Origin: Defluviitaleaceae bacterium
GTDB taxonomy: Bacteria; Bacillota; Clostridia; Lachnospirales; UBA5962
DNA: 61,130 nucleotides
Assembly: GCA_009779915.1 (NCBI GenBank)
Contig: WRBA01000014.1
Span: forward strand, 1 to 61,130
Direction of reading: 5' to 3'
Shown: piece by piece, positions 1 through 9,111 of the stretch
Layout: each line of letters begins with the position of its first letter
Position numbering within the stretch: the first letter of the stretch is position 1
The notes under the pieces: generated by a model
Database searches by the model: none
The model's input: only the letters and a program-made list of their open reading frames with translations
Told to the model about the DNA's origin: nothing
Program-made: the position numbers and the translations under genes

Positions 1-200
1 TAGAAAAAGTCAAGATGTACATAAAGTGAAACTCTGAACAAAGTGAGGAGTTTCTACATACGGGTACAACGAGACTTTTTGTAGAAAAAGTCAAGATGTA
101 CATAAAGTGAAACTCTGAACAAAATGAAGAGTTTCTACATACAGGTACAACGAGACTTTTTGTAGAAAAAGTCAAGATGTACATAAAGTGAAATGCTAAA
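1..200. repeat. Tandem 81-bp hairpin-forming repeat (two full copies plus a partial third)
   Basis: Units begin at 1, 82 and 163 with the same word tagaaaaagtc, giving an exact 81-base period; the third copy breaks off near 195, just before the RBS of the next gene. Each unit is itself a long imperfect palindrome: aaaaagtc (4-11) pairs with gacttttt (73-80), tgtac with gtaca, and gaaactc (about 28-34) with gagtttc (about 48-54). Copies differ at only a few loop bases (for example cgggtac versus caggtac). All + strand frames hit stops within each unit, so I read this as non-coding. The array starts at the window edge and may be longer. No transposase is nearby. Confidence 0.85.
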
Positions 201-217
201 CAAATAGGAGAGCTTTT

Positions 218-1063
218 ATGAAATATATCGATCTTCACACCCACACAACATTCTCAGACGGGCTTTATACTCCTAAGGAGTTAATGGAGTATGCTTACAA
301 AAAAGATTTAAAAGCAATAGGGGTTACCGACCACGACACTACAGACAGCCACAAGGAAGCCGCCCATTGGGCATCCCATTATGGTATAGAGTTTGTGCCC
401 GGAGTGGAAATAGAGGCAGCTTATGAAAATATCGAGCTGCATATATTGGGCTATTTTATAGATATTACTAATAAAAACCTCCAAAGTACCCTTGAAAGCC
501 TGCGAAATATGCGTGATAACCGTAATACCAAAATTATAGAAATATTCAAAGAAGACGGTATTAATGCCACTATAGAAGATATACAAAAGCTCACAGGAGA
601 TAAGCTTATAAGCCGCCCTCATTTTGCGAGATTTTTAGTTGAGAATGGGTATTATGAATCTGTATCTGATGCTATGAGAAATTATTTGGGGCGCGGAAAA
701 AAAGCTTATGTAGGTCGCCCGCTGCCAACTCCATCCGAAGCTTTTAGTATTATTAAGGAAGCTTCCGGTATACCTGTTTTAGCCCACCCTATCCAATATA
801 GACTTGATTATATTAGAGAAGGAAATATGCTAAAAGAGCTAAAATCCTATGGACTTTCAGGGATTGAGGCTATATATTCTGTAAATAGTTTGGAAGATAC
901 TAAGAGATATATAGAATTGGCAAAAAAATACTCCCTCCTTATAACTGGGGGAAGTGATTTTCATGGTGAGATTAAACCCGGGCTGGATTTAGGCACAGGT
1001 TACGGTGATTTAAAGGTAAACTACTCGGTTTTGGAAAAGCTTAAGTCTTACAGAGACTCCTAA
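218..1063 (+). CDS. PHP-domain metal-dependent phosphoesterase (TrpH/YciV-like)
   Basis: This 281-residue protein belongs to the PHP superfamily (DNA polymerase III alpha/histidinol-phosphatase fold). Metal-binding motifs are visible: DLHTHTTFSDG near residues 5-15, TDHDT near 37-41, VPGVEIEA near 60, a central SRPHFAR, LAHP near 190 and GGSDFHG near 244. The length and motif order match the TrpH/YciV branch, whose E. coli member is an exonuclease acting on 5' ends of RNA or short oligonucleotides; that activity is inferred here. The start has an aggag RBS at 207-211. Its stop overlaps the stop of ribF on the other strand by three bases, so the two genes converge with no room for a terminator. 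Confidence 0.9.
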   Translation: MKYIDLHTHTTFSDGLYTPKELMEYAYKKDLKAIGVTDHDTTDSHKEAAHWASHYGIEFVPGVEIEAAYENIELHILGYFIDITNKNLQSTLESLRNMRDNRNTKIIEIFKEDGINATIEDIQKLTGDKLISRPHFARFLVENGYYESVSDAMRNYLGRGKKAYVGRPLPTPSEAFSIIKEASGIPVLAHPIQYRLDYIREGNMLKELKSYGLSGIEAIYSVNSLEDTKRYIELAKKYSLLITGGSDFHGEIKPGLDLGTGYGDLKVNYSVLEKLKSYRDS

Positions 1064-1866
1064 AAACCCTTATTAACGCGCTCTTTAAACATAATTGTCA
1101 GAGTCTCTCCACAAAGAGAATCCTTAAGCTGCCTAATTTGGGTTTGGATACAATCATTACTATCTACATTTGTTATGCTTTGGTAGGTTTTTCCATCTTC
1201 CAATCGAGTTTCTGTTATATATTCACCATTTTTAGGTAGTATTTTTTTATCATCTGCCTTAATGATAAAGTTTTTTTCGACAATATCTGATACTGTTCCT
1301 TTTAGGAAATAATCATATCCCAAAAGTTCATTCGCCTTATTAATTTCGCCGTTTTTCAAATATTCTCTTATAGTTGTTGAAGATATCTTCTCATTATTCG
1401 ACAATTCATGAGGTAATATTATGACCTCTATACCCAAATCAGGGCTTATCTCCTGTATCTTCTCCGCATTCCATACCCTGTCTTTTCCAAAAGCAAATCC
1501 GGCACCTACCGCCAGTTCTTTAGCACTAAACTGCCCTATGAGTATGTTTTTTATAAAGTCTTCCCCACTCATGCGAGAAAATTCTAAGGAAAAAGGATAT
1601 TCCACTAATAGGTCTATATCTAGGTTTTTAGCGACTTCCACCCGCTCCTCAAGGGAAAGTATAGACTTAGAGGTTGTGCCCTTAAACACATCCTTGGGGC
1701 GAGGATTAAAAGAAAAGGCAACGCTTTTTAAGCCCCGGCACAGTTTAATTTTATTAATTTTTTCTATTAATGCTCTATGTCCTCGGTGAAAACCGTCAAA
1801 ATTGCCGACAGTCACCACTGTAGACGCATTTTTATAGATAAAATCGCTGCGCTTTACATATAACAC
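1060..1866 (-). CDS. ribF: RibF-type FAD synthetase with a degenerate riboflavin-kinase domain
   Basis: The N-terminal half is a clear FAD synthetase (FMN adenylyltransferase) nucleotidyltransferase domain: VTVGNFDGFHRGHRALI near residues 18-34 and a later STTIREYL motif. In normal bifunctional RibF the C-terminal riboflavin kinase carries a GxPTAN motif that binds Mg-ATP, shortly after a GTV segment. Here GTVSDIVEKNFIIKADD continues without any PTAN, and the remainder is short (268 residues in all; typical is about 305). The protein may therefore keep only the FMN adenylyltransferase step. GTG start at 1864-1866 behind a gaggtg RBS. It is the last gene of the nusA-infB operon, a common position for ribF after truB. 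Confidence 0.85.
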   Translation of the reverse strand: MLYVKRSDFIYKNASTVVTVGNFDGFHRGHRALIEKINKIKLCRGLKSVAFSFNPRPKDVFKGTTSKSILSLEERVEVAKNLDIDLLVEYPFSLEFSRMSGEDFIKNILIGQFSAKELAVGAGFAFGKDRVWNAEKIQEISPDLGIEVIILPHELSNNEKISSTTIREYLKNGEINKANELLGYDYFLKGTVSDIVEKNFIIKADDKKILPKNGEYITETRLEDGKTYQSITNVDSNDCIQTQIRQLKDSLCGETLTIMFKERVNKGF

Positions 1867-1871
1867 TGTTT

Positions 1872-2780
1872 TTACACCTCATCTAAGTTAATGAGTATGA
1901 CTTCCGGCTTTAAAAACCCTGTATCTTCAAGGGTGTAAAGCCCAATAAAGCGTTCTTTACCGATATAAAGTCTATATTTATTACCTGCTTCCCATTTCTC
2001 ACACCGAACATATTTTTGTTCAATCTTGTTGCCGTTTTTAATATACCTACGAGACTCGTCACTTGCATACACTTTAATATAATCTTTCAAAGTCTCATCA
2101 GGCGGGATTATGTAATCTGCAATTTTGTCTTCTAAAACCAGTGCTTTTACATCATCTAATTTTATTGAATCCTCAATACAAAAATCACCGCTGACCGTTC
2201 TTAAAAGCTCCCCCATAGCAGCACCACAGCCTAATATTTCCCCAATATCCGCACAGAGTGTGCGAATATACGTTCCCTTAGAGCATTTTACTTTTATACG
2301 GGCACTTTCGCCCTCATACTCTAGTATATCAATACTGTATATATTGACTTTTCTGGCTTTTCGCTCAACTTCTATCCCTTTGCGGGCAAGATTATAAAGC
2401 TTTTCGCCTCCAATTTTAATAGCTGAGTACATGGGAGGTATTTGACTGATTTCACCAATAAATTTCTCTAAAACCCTTGTAAAATCTCTCATATCAACTA
2501 TAGCAGGGCGATTGTCACAAAGTATATTACCGGTTAAATCCTGTGTATCAGTTCTAATTCCAAAATGTATATTTGCTTCGTAAACTTTATCTGCTGCCAT
2601 TATATAATCTGCAAGCTTAGTGGATCTACCTAAAACAATAGGCAAAACACCCTGAGCCTGAGGGTCAAGGGTGCCTGTATGACCGGTTTTTACCTTTAAT
2701 ATGCCCTTCAAAATATTAACAACATCATGGGATGTATATCCTTTTTCCTTATACACATTTATTAAACCGTTAAATCCCAT
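1872..2780 (-). CDS. truB: tRNA pseudouridine(55) synthase TruB
   Basis: TruB isomerises U55 in the T-loop of tRNAs to pseudouridine. The catalytic motif GHTGTLDPQAQGVL is near residues 33-46 with the nucleophilic Asp at 39. Further family motifs are PPMYSAIK, GTYIRTL and a C-terminal PUA-like extension, and 302 residues is the usual length for the Firmicute form. The ATG at 2778-2780 lies inside the last codons of nrnA (11-base overlap), indicating translational coupling, and ribF follows 5 bases downstream. The arrangement rbfA-nrnA-truB-ribF is standard for this operon. Confidence 0.96.
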   Translation of the reverse strand: MGFNGLINVYKEKGYTSHDVVNILKGILKVKTGHTGTLDPQAQGVLPIVLGRSTKLADYIMAADKVYEANIHFGIRTDTQDLTGNILCDNRPAIVDMRDFTRVLEKFIGEISQIPPMYSAIKIGGEKLYNLARKGIEVERKARKVNIYSIDILEYEGESARIKVKCSKGTYIRTLCADIGEILGCGAAMGELLRTVSGDFCIEDSIKLDDVKALVLEDKIADYIIPPDETLKDYIKVYASDESRRYIKNGNKIEQKYVRCEKWEAGNKYRLYIGKERFIGLYTLEDTGFLKPEVILINLDEV

Positions 2781-3753
2781 TGGTGTTATACCTTTCGCTT
2801 ATCTGCTCCAGCACCGCTTGCAGAGCCTCTTTAGGCCCCATTTCTATAGTAGCGCCTGCGGCGTTTGCATGACCGCCGCCGCCCCAATGGGAGGCTACAA
2901 TATTTACATCAAACCCAAGAGAGCGAAAGCTCGCCCTTGATTGGCACTCCCCTGACTGGGAAATGAAAACAGCAATCTCAGAGCCTTTTGTGTTTAGCAA
3001 GTACTCACAAATACCTTCTAAATCGGCTCGGCTGGCACCTACATTATCCATATCCTCTTTAGTAATATGTGAATATGTAACAGGCAAATCTTCCATAAAT
3101 TTCATATTGCCTATAGCTTTTGATAATATCATTGCCTCTGTATAAGTATGGCTGAGCATTATATCAGTGTAAATAGTATTAAAAGGAATGCCATATGACA
3201 TAAGCTTTGCTACTTTAACCATAGTATCGGGAGAAGTCGATTTAAACCTAAGACCTCCTGTATCAAATATAATACCCGTATAAAGAGCCTGGGCAATTTC
3301 TTTATTCATATTACCCATTTGCTCTAATATATCATATACCATTTCGCTTGCAGAGGAAGAAGAAGCATCAACATAGTTGATTTTTCCATAGCTTATATTG
3401 CTTATGTGATGGTCGATTACTATAGTTTTATCGGTTTTATCGAAAACTCTCGCAAATCTTCCCATGCGCTCTTTTGCGCCGCAATCACAGCTAATAAACA
3501 AGTCCGGCATAAGCCCGGACAAGTCATCGGTTTTTACAAACTCATTGCCCCCTATAAAATGGTAACGCTTCGGGATTTCCTCGAGTAAAACTACAATCTC
3601 TTTACCAAGTTTATTAAGGCTCATAGCCAAAGCAAGGCATGAAGCCACCGCATCTCCATCAGGGCTTACATGTCCTGCTATAGCTATAGTAGTACTTCCA
3701 TAAATTTCTTCTATAATCTGTTTGATTACATTTTGCTTTTGCACCTGATCCAT
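2770..3753 (-). CDS. nrnA: Bifunctional oligoribonuclease/pAp phosphatase NrnA (DHH-DHHA1 family)
   Basis: This 327-residue protein has DHH-family motifs: AGHVSPDGDAV (near 26-36) for the first metal cluster, CDCGAKERMG near 89-98, VIDHHISN with the DHH triad near 114-116, and the DHHA1 signature GGGHANAAGA near the C terminus. Members degrade nanoRNA and dephosphorylate 3'-phosphoadenosine 5'-phosphate. It lies between rbfA and truB, where Firmicutes normally encode nrnA. The start is separated from the rbfA stop by only two bases. Confidence 0.94.
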   Translation of the reverse strand: MDQVQKQNVIKQIIEEIYGSTTIAIAGHVSPDGDAVASCLALAMSLNKLGKEIVVLLEEIPKRYHFIGGNEFVKTDDLSGLMPDLFISCDCGAKERMGRFARVFDKTDKTIVIDHHISNISYGKINYVDASSSSASEMVYDILEQMGNMNKEIAQALYTGIIFDTGGLRFKSTSPDTMVKVAKLMSYGIPFNTIYTDIMLSHTYTEAMILSKAIGNMKFMEDLPVTYSHITKEDMDNVGASRADLEGICEYLLNTKGSEIAVFISQSGECQSRASFRSLGFDVNIVASHWGGGGHANAAGATIEMGPKEALQAVLEQISERYNTNGI

Positions 3754-3755
3754 AC

Positions 3756-4136
3756 CTACTCCTCTACGGATTTATCAGAATTAGCCTGAGCTATAAGTTT
3801 AGCCATTTTCAAGCTATAATCCAATGAATTATCTAATAAAAATTTAATCTCAGGAGTATTTCTTAAATTTATCTTTTCAGCAATACCGCGCCTAATAAAG
3901 CCGGAAGCGTTTTTAAGCCCTTCCATGACCTCTTTTTTCTGCTCATCATCACCCATTATTGAGACAAAGACCTTAGCTTGGCTTAAATCATTCGCCGTCT
4001 CCACTTCAGTTACAGAAACCATAGTGGATATACGAGGGTCTTTAAGCTCTGAGCGTAAGATATTAGCGCATTCTCTTAATATTTCGTCATTTATACGCAT
4101 TAGCCGCTGGCTTGCGCTTTTCGGTTTTTTCCTCAT
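3756..4136 (-). CDS. rbfA: Ribosome-binding factor A
   Basis: RbfA is a KH-fold assembly factor that binds the 30S subunit at helix 1 of 16S rRNA. This 126-residue protein shows the family pattern: an N-terminal RxxRxNDEILRECANIL-like helix, then DPRISTMVSVTEVETANDLSQAKVFVS and FIRRGIAEKINLRNTPEIKFLLDNSLD. The ATG (4134-4136) overlaps the infB stop in a TAATG arrangement, so the two are probably translationally coupled. The length is normal for the family. Confidence 0.96.
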   Translation of the reverse strand: MRKKPKSASQRLMRINDEILRECANILRSELKDPRISTMVSVTEVETANDLSQAKVFVSIMGDDEQKKEVMEGLKNASGFIRRGIAEKINLRNTPEIKFLLDNSLDYSLKMAKLIAQANSDKSVEE

Positions 4137-7123
4137 TACCTTGCTATTTCCTCCATTATAAAGGCTTCCACCGTATCTTCCTCTTTGATATCGTTAAAGT
4201 TTGTAAAAGTCAGACCGCATTCATAGCCGGCAGCTACTTCCCTCACATCATCTTTAAACCTTCTAAGGGCGGCAAGCTCCCCTTCGTGGATTACAATCCC
4301 GTCACGTACTATGCGGACTTTGGCATTCCTTTGCATTTTACCGTCGGTAACATACGCCCCGCCAATGGTGCCAATGCCTGAGGCTTTAAATATCTGCCTG
4401 ATTGTTGCGTGACCAACGATTTTTTCAGCAAATTCAGGGTCAAGCATACCTTTCATAGCGGCGGTAATATCCTCAATAGCGTTATAGATAACCCTATATA
4501 GGCGAATATCCACTTTCTCATCCGACGCAACAGCCTGTGCCGCATTTTCAGGGCGTACATTAAAGCCGATTATAATAGCGTTTGAAGCCGCTGCCAGCAT
4601 AACATCAGACTCGGTAACTGCACCTACGCCGCCATGTATGGTTCTAATCCGCACTTCCTCATTGGAAAGGCGTTCAAGGCTGTTTTTAACCGCCTCAACA
4701 GAACCGGCAACGTCAGCTTTGATTACTATATTCAAATCCTTAACATTACCTGATTGTATTTGGTTAAACAAATCATCAAGGGATACTTTTTGAGGAGTAT
4801 CTTTAATCATATCCTCTCTGCCCTGTGCAACTACAGTCTCGGCAACCTGCCTTGCCTGCCTCTCATTATCGGCAATATAGAATACATCCCCCGCTAAAGG
4901 AACTTCGTTTAAGCCCAAAACCTCAACAGGCATGGAAGGTCCCGCGCTTTTTACTTTCTCGCCCTTATCATCCATCATAGCCCTGATACGACCGTGGCAA
5001 GCACCGGCAACAATAGGGTCGCCGATTTCAAGAGTCCCTTCCTGTACAAGTACAGTGGCAACAGGACCTCTTCCTTTATCAAGCTGGCTTTCAATAACCG
5101 TACCTCTGGCACGTTTATTAGGGTCAGCTTTAAGCTGGCGCATTTCAGCAACAAGTAGTATCATTTCAAGTAAATGGTCTATACCTGTTTTTTGAAGGGC
5201 TGATACAGGGACGCATATAGTCTCCCCACCCCAATCCTCGGTGAGTATATGGTATTCCGTAAGCTCCTGCTTTACCCGCTCAGGATTGGCTGACGGCTTA
5301 TCAATTTTATTAATGGCTACAATTATTTCAACATTTGCTGCTTTGGCGTGGTTAATAGCCTCAATTGTTTGAGGCATAACGCCGTCGTCGGCAGCCACAA
5401 CAAGTATTGCTATATCCGTAACCTGAGCACCTCTCATACGCATAGCCGTAAATGCCTCATGACCGGGCGTATCAAGGAAAGTTATAGGTTTGCCCCGCAC
5501 ATCAACAGTGTAGGCCCCTATATGCTGGGTTATCCCGCCGGCTTCACCAATGGTTACGCTGCTCATTCTTATAGAGTCAAGTAAGCTGGTTTTACCGTGG
5601 TCAACATGACCCATAACAACAACTACCGGCGGACGCTCAGCTAAACCTTCTTCGCTTGTAACATCCCCTTTAAAAGCCTCCTCGAAAATATCAATCTCAT
5701 CAGCTTCTTCCACCAAAATATCAAAGCTGTCAGCAATATTGGATGCCGTGTAGTAATCAATCTCTTGATTAATGGTAGCCATTATCCCTATTTTCATAAG
5801 AAGCTTAATAATTTCACCTGTTGTTTTACCAAGTTTATCAGCTAACTCCTTAACTGTAATACTTTTGCCCACAGTTATGACTTTTATGCCAATAGCTTCT
5901 CTTTCTTGAAGTGCCAATGCTTCTTGCTGCTCTTTTTCAGCCTGAACTTGCTTTCTTCTGTCTTTTTTGCTTAATTTTTTAGTTCTCGGCCCTTGCTTAG
6001 CAGTCTTAGACGCATCTTCAAAAATAGATTCCTGCTTAGTTTTTTTGCTTATATCTTTAGACTTATCAGATCTTTTATGAGTTGGCTTTTGTGCCGTTGC
6101 CGTCGTGCCGCCTGAAGGTCTGCCGGCACCACCTTGCCCACCCGGTCTTTGTCCGCCGCCTGGAGTGAATTTGCGCCCGTCCCTTCCATCTTTATCCGGT
6201 CCGTCTTTCCTTTGAAAACCTTGTCCCGGTGGTCTTTGCCCACCGCCGCTTGGTCTTTGTCCGCCGCCGCCAGGTCCGCCTTCTCTACGCTGCCCTTGAT
6301 AGGTCGGTCTATCACCTTGAGGTCTTTGACCTTGATACGGGGGTCTATCACCTTGAGGTCTTTGACCTTGATACGGGGGTCTATCACCTTGAGGTCTTTG
6401 ACCTTGATACGGGGGTCTATCACCTTGAGGTCTTTGACCTTGATACGGGGGTCTATCACCTTGGGGTCTTTGACCTTGATACGAGGGTCTATCACCTTGG
6501 GGTCTTTGACCTTGATACGAGGGTCTATCACCTTGAGGTCTTGTGCCTTGAGACCGCTCCCCCGGTGGTCTTTGACCTTGGGGTCTGTCTCCGGTTGGTC
6601 TTTGACCTTGCGGTCGCTCCCCGGTTGGTCTTGCTGCCGGTCTTTGTGTTGTGTTTTCAAAAGAGCCTGGTGTTCTCGAAACAGCCTCTTCCGAAGGACG
6701 CACAGGGGCAGCCCTCTTTTGAGCCAAGTCCTCCGCGGCAGGTTTTACCGCTTCTACCTTACGTTCAACAGACTGATGCTCAACAGTCGGTCTTTCATCA
6801 GCCCTTACCGGTCTTGCCTGAGTCTGCACAGGTCTTTTAACCACTTGCTCCCTAAGCTGTGGCTGCGATCTCTCCACTTGAACCTGCGGCTTTGGCTTAT
6901 CTTCAGCCGGCTTCTGCTTTTTAGCAGGTCCTTGCTCTTGGGTCATTTTGGCAGTATTAGCCGCAGCATTTCTAAAAAAATTCCTAACGGTGCTGGTTTC
7001 ATCATCGCTTAGGTTAGATGCCGCCTTTTTGTCTTTTATATCTAATTTATCCAGAAAATTAAGCAGTTCCTTACTGCTTATCGCAAATTCTTTTGCTAAT
7101 TCATGAACTCTGATTTTCGGCAA
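4136..7123 (-). CDS. infB: Translation initiation factor IF-2 with a 12-residue repeat tract
   Basis: IF-2 is the GTPase that delivers initiator tRNA to the 30S subunit and drives subunit joining. Parts seen, in order: an IF2_N domain at residues 1-60 ([20 protein letters not shown]), a long basic Pro/Gln/Arg/Gly-rich linker (about 80-340), a second IF2_N-type segment (about 415-465), then the G domain with GHVDHGKTS near 503-511, DTPGHE and NKID, followed by domains II-IV. The linker contains seven near-perfect copies of a 12-residue unit ([12 protein letters not shown] and variants). The start is TTG at 7121-7123 behind a strong ggaggtg RBS. At 995 residues it is long, because of the linker. 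Confidence 0.97.
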   Translation of the reverse strand: MPKIRVHELAKEFAISSKELLNFLDKLDIKDKKAASNLSDDETSTVRNFFRNAAANTAKMTQEQGPAKKQKPAEDKPKPQVQVERSQPQLREQVVKRPVQTQARPVRADERPTVEHQSVERKVEAVKPAAEDLAQKRAAPVRPSEEAVSRTPGSFENTTQRPAARPTGERPQGQRPTGDRPQGQRPPGERSQGTRPQGDRPSYQGQRPQGDRPSYQGQRPQGDRPPYQGQRPQGDRPPYQGQRPQGDRPPYQGQRPQGDRPPYQGQRPQGDRPTYQGQRREGGPGGGGQRPSGGGQRPPGQGFQRKDGPDKDGRDGRKFTPGGGQRPGGQGGAGRPSGGTTATAQKPTHKRSDKSKDISKKTKQESIFEDASKTAKQGPRTKKLSKKDRRKQVQAEKEQQEALALQEREAIGIKVITVGKSITVKELADKLGKTTGEIIKLLMKIGIMATINQEIDYYTASNIADSFDILVEEADEIDIFEEAFKGDVTSEEGLAERPPVVVVMGHVDHGKTSLLDSIRMSSVTIGEAGGITQHIGAYTVDVRGKPITFLDTPGHEAFTAMRMRGAQVTDIAILVVAADDGVMPQTIEAINHAKAANVEIIVAINKIDKPSANPERVKQELTEYHILTEDWGGETICVPVSALQKTGIDHLLEMILLVAEMRQLKADPNKRARGTVIESQLDKGRGPVATVLVQEGTLEIGDPIVAGACHGRIRAMMDDKGEKVKSAGPSMPVEVLGLNEVPLAGDVFYIADNERQARQVAETVVAQGREDMIKDTPQKVSLDDLFNQIQSGNVKDLNIVIKADVAGSVEAVKNSLERLSNEEVRIRTIHGGVGAVTESDVMLAAASNAIIIGFNVRPENAAQAVASDEKVDIRLYRVIYNAIEDITAAMKGMLDPEFAEKIVGHATIRQIFKASGIGTIGGAYVTDGKMQRNAKVRIVRDGIVIHEGELAALRRFKDDVREVAAGYECGLTFTNFNDIKEEDTVEAFIMEEIAR
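6296..6545 (-). repeat. Tandem 36-bp repeat inside infB encoding a 12-residue Pro/Gln/Arg-rich unit
   Basis: Within the infB linker a 36-base word containing cttgatacgggggtctatca recurs about seven times. Copies differ mainly at the codon giving Pro, Ser or Thr before Tyr. The period is a multiple of three, so copy-number change keeps the frame. Such a tract is expected to vary in length between strains by slippage or recombination. The antisense strand is open through the tract, which creates long but meaningless reading frames. Confidence 0.9.
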
Positions 7124-7156
7124 ATATGCCCACCTCCATACTATATACCACAGGGT

Positions 7157-7468
7157 CTAATCTCGTATAAGCTCTTTAATTTTGTCCGAAAGCCCCCTAT
7201 CTGTAATAACAACCACAGGTCTGTTAGCTTTACCTATGGAATTGCTCAAGTCCCCCCTAAATCCTTTTACAAAAAACTCTACGCCATAATATTTAGCTTT
7301 ATTTGTAAATTTCTTCTTAGTATTGTCAGATGCATCCTCAGAAATTATAACAAGCTGCCCTTCGCCTTTAGCAATTGCGGCAACACAAGCCCCTTCGCCG
7401 CTTTTAAGCTTTCCCGCTTTTTGAGCTAAACCAATGTAGGAGTAGGCTTTTTTGTCAATATTAATCAT
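7157..7468 (-). CDS. ylxQ: L7Ae-family ribosomal/RNA-binding protein YlxQ
   Basis: A 103-residue member of the L7Ae/L30e/Gadd45 family. It shows the typical opening YIGLAQKAGKLKSGEGACVAAIAKG and a LVIISEDASDNTKKKF motif, then a central strand pattern followed by VVVITDRGLS. L7Ae proteins bind kink-turn RNA. YlxQ is a non-essential relative encoded between ylxR and infB in Firmicutes, exactly as here. Its ATG overlaps the ylxR TGA, pointing to coupled translation. Confidence 0.92.
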   Translation of the reverse strand: MINIDKKAYSYIGLAQKAGKLKSGEGACVAAIAKGEGQLVIISEDASDNTKKKFTNKAKYYGVEFFVKGFRGDLSNSIGKANRPVVVITDRGLSDKIKELIRD

Positions 7469-7734
7469 TGGCTTTCCTCCAGTTCAGCTTTCAAAACTTC
7501 ATAAACCTCAGCCGGCACAGCAGACTTAAAAGACCGCTCAAGCCCCTTTGATTTATGGGCTTTTAAAAGGCAATCCCCATTCGGGCAGACATAAGCCCCC
7601 CTGCCTGCTTTTTTCCCTGTAACATCTACGGAAAATTCCCCTTCTTCCGTTTTAACAATTCTGATTAATTCCTTCTTGTTCTTCATTTCCTGGCAGCCTG
7701 TGCATTTTCTAAGAGGAATTTTTCTTTGCTTCAT
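7465..7734 (-). CDS. ylxR: YlxR/RnpM (DUF448) RNA-binding protein
   Basis: The 89-residue protein carries the DUF448 signature: PLRKCTGCQEMKNKKELIRIV near the N terminus, then a VTGKKAGRGAYVCPNGDCLLKA segment with the conserved GRGAY. In B. subtilis this protein has been reported to bind the RNase P RNA and modulate its activity; that role is inferred here by family. It sits between nusA and ylxQ, the canonical place. The start ATG is at 7732-7734, about 45 bases after nusA. Confidence 0.93.
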   Translation of the reverse strand: MKQRKIPLRKCTGCQEMKNKKELIRIVKTEEGEFSVDVTGKKAGRGAYVCPNGDCLLKAHKSKGLERSFKSAVPAEVYEVLKAELEESQ

Positions 7735-7779
7735 AATTTCACCGTCAATAATTAATAATCAGTAATTAAGGGATAGGCT

Positions 7780-9000
7780 CTAAGAGTTTTCCTTGTTATC
7801 TTCTTCATCAATTATCTCATCATCTACATATTCGTCTTCGTAATGCTCTTCATCGTAATATTCGCCTTCGTAATATTCATCTTCTTCGTAATGTTCACCT
7901 TCAGTGTAGCCCGTTTCGTCAAACATCTCAGCAAATTGAGTCGTCGAGAAAAACCCTTCCTCTTCCGCTTGAGATTCACTCTTAATATCTATCTTCCAGC
8001 CTGTAAGTTTTGCCGCAAGGCGCGCATTTTGCCCTTCCTTGCCTATAGCAAGAGAAAGCTGATGATTAGGAACCACCACAGTAGAACTCCCCGTCTCCAT
8101 ATCAGGTATAACCGCAATAACCTTACTTGGGCTTAAGGCTGCCGCTATAAATTCATGAGGCTCATCGCTCCAATTTATTATATCGACTTTCTCCCCCCCA
8201 AGTTCTGCGACTATTAAATTTACCCTATAACCATTTTGCCCTACACAAGCTCCCACCGCGTCAATATCAGGATTTTTTGAATATACGGCAATTTTACTCC
8301 TCGAGCCGGCTTCTCTTGAAATTGACTTTATTTCCACAACTCCTTCAAATATCTCAGGCACTTCCTGCTCAAACAAACGCTTAACCAAATCCGGATGAGT
8401 CCTGGACACGGAAACCATAGGTCCCTTAGGGGTTTGTTTTACTTCCACCACATATACTTTAACCCGCTCGCCAAAACGGTATTCCTCCCCTGCTATTTGC
8501 TCATTAGGGGCTAGTACAGCATCAATTTTACCTGTTGCTATAATTATGTTTTTACCTTCTTTGCGCTGTATGGTTCCGTTTAGGATTTCCTTCTCTTTGG
8601 CAATAAATTCGCTGTATAAAATCTCCCTCTCAGCTTCCCTGAATTTTTGTACAACTACCTGCTTTGCTGTTTGAGCAGCTATACGGCCAAAATCTTTCAG
8701 CATCGCAATTTCATCAACAATATCGCCTATTTCATAATGAGAATCTATCTGCCTTGCATCCTCCAACAAAATTTCTGTTACAGAATCCTCTAAAACTTCC
8801 ACAACCGTTCGTTGTTTAAAGCATTTAACAGCTCCGGTGTTTCTATCAAGAGTTACTTTAATATTAGTACGTGAGCCAAAATGCTTTTTACAAGCTGTTA
8901 CTAAAGAAGTTTCAATAGCTTCAAATATTACCTCCGAGTCTATACCTTTTTCTTTAACTATCTGATTTAGCGCATCAATTAATTCCATATTGTTGCTCAT
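7780..9000 (-). CDS. nusA: Transcription termination/antitermination factor NusA
   Basis: NusA binds RNA polymerase and nascent RNA and modulates pausing, termination and antitermination. In 406 residues it shows the N-terminal RNAP-binding domain (ALNQIVKEKGIDSEVIFEAIETSL), an S1 domain (GTIQRKEGKNIIIATG onwards) and two KH domains (SKIAVYSKNPDIDAVGACVGQNGYRV and SLAIGKEGQNARLAAKLTGWKIDI). After the KH2 domain comes a strongly acidic Glu/Tyr/Asp-rich tail of about 60 residues, longer than in B. subtilis NusA. The start has a strong aggagggg RBS at about 9013-9020 on the minus strand. Confidence 0.96.
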   Translation of the reverse strand: MSNNMELIDALNQIVKEKGIDSEVIFEAIETSLVTACKKHFGSRTNIKVTLDRNTGAVKCFKQRTVVEVLEDSVTEILLEDARQIDSHYEIGDIVDEIAMLKDFGRIAAQTAKQVVVQKFREAEREILYSEFIAKEKEILNGTIQRKEGKNIIIATGKIDAVLAPNEQIAGEEYRFGERVKVYVVEVKQTPKGPMVSVSRTHPDLVKRLFEQEVPEIFEGVVEIKSISREAGSRSKIAVYSKNPDIDAVGACVGQNGYRVNLIVAELGGEKVDIINWSDEPHEFIAAALSPSKVIAVIPDMETGSSTVVVPNHQLSLAIGKEGQNARLAAKLTGWKIDIKSESQAEEEGFFSTTQFAEMFDETGYTEGEHYEEDEYYEGEYYDEEHYEDEYVDDEIIDEEDNKENS

Positions 9001-9111
9001 TTTTCGTTAATCCCCTCCTATTATAAGTGAGTATACTCCCGAGGGGAAAAACATCCCCACTCTTCATAATTTAAACTTCCAAGACCCAAATCCATCAAAT
9101 GCCTTCTGTCA

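Noticed and set aside
6049-7012. Long open frames on both strands across the infB linker
   Set aside because: They are by-products of the 36-bp repeat, which lacks stops in several frames; they have no RBS and repetitive, non-protein-like content.
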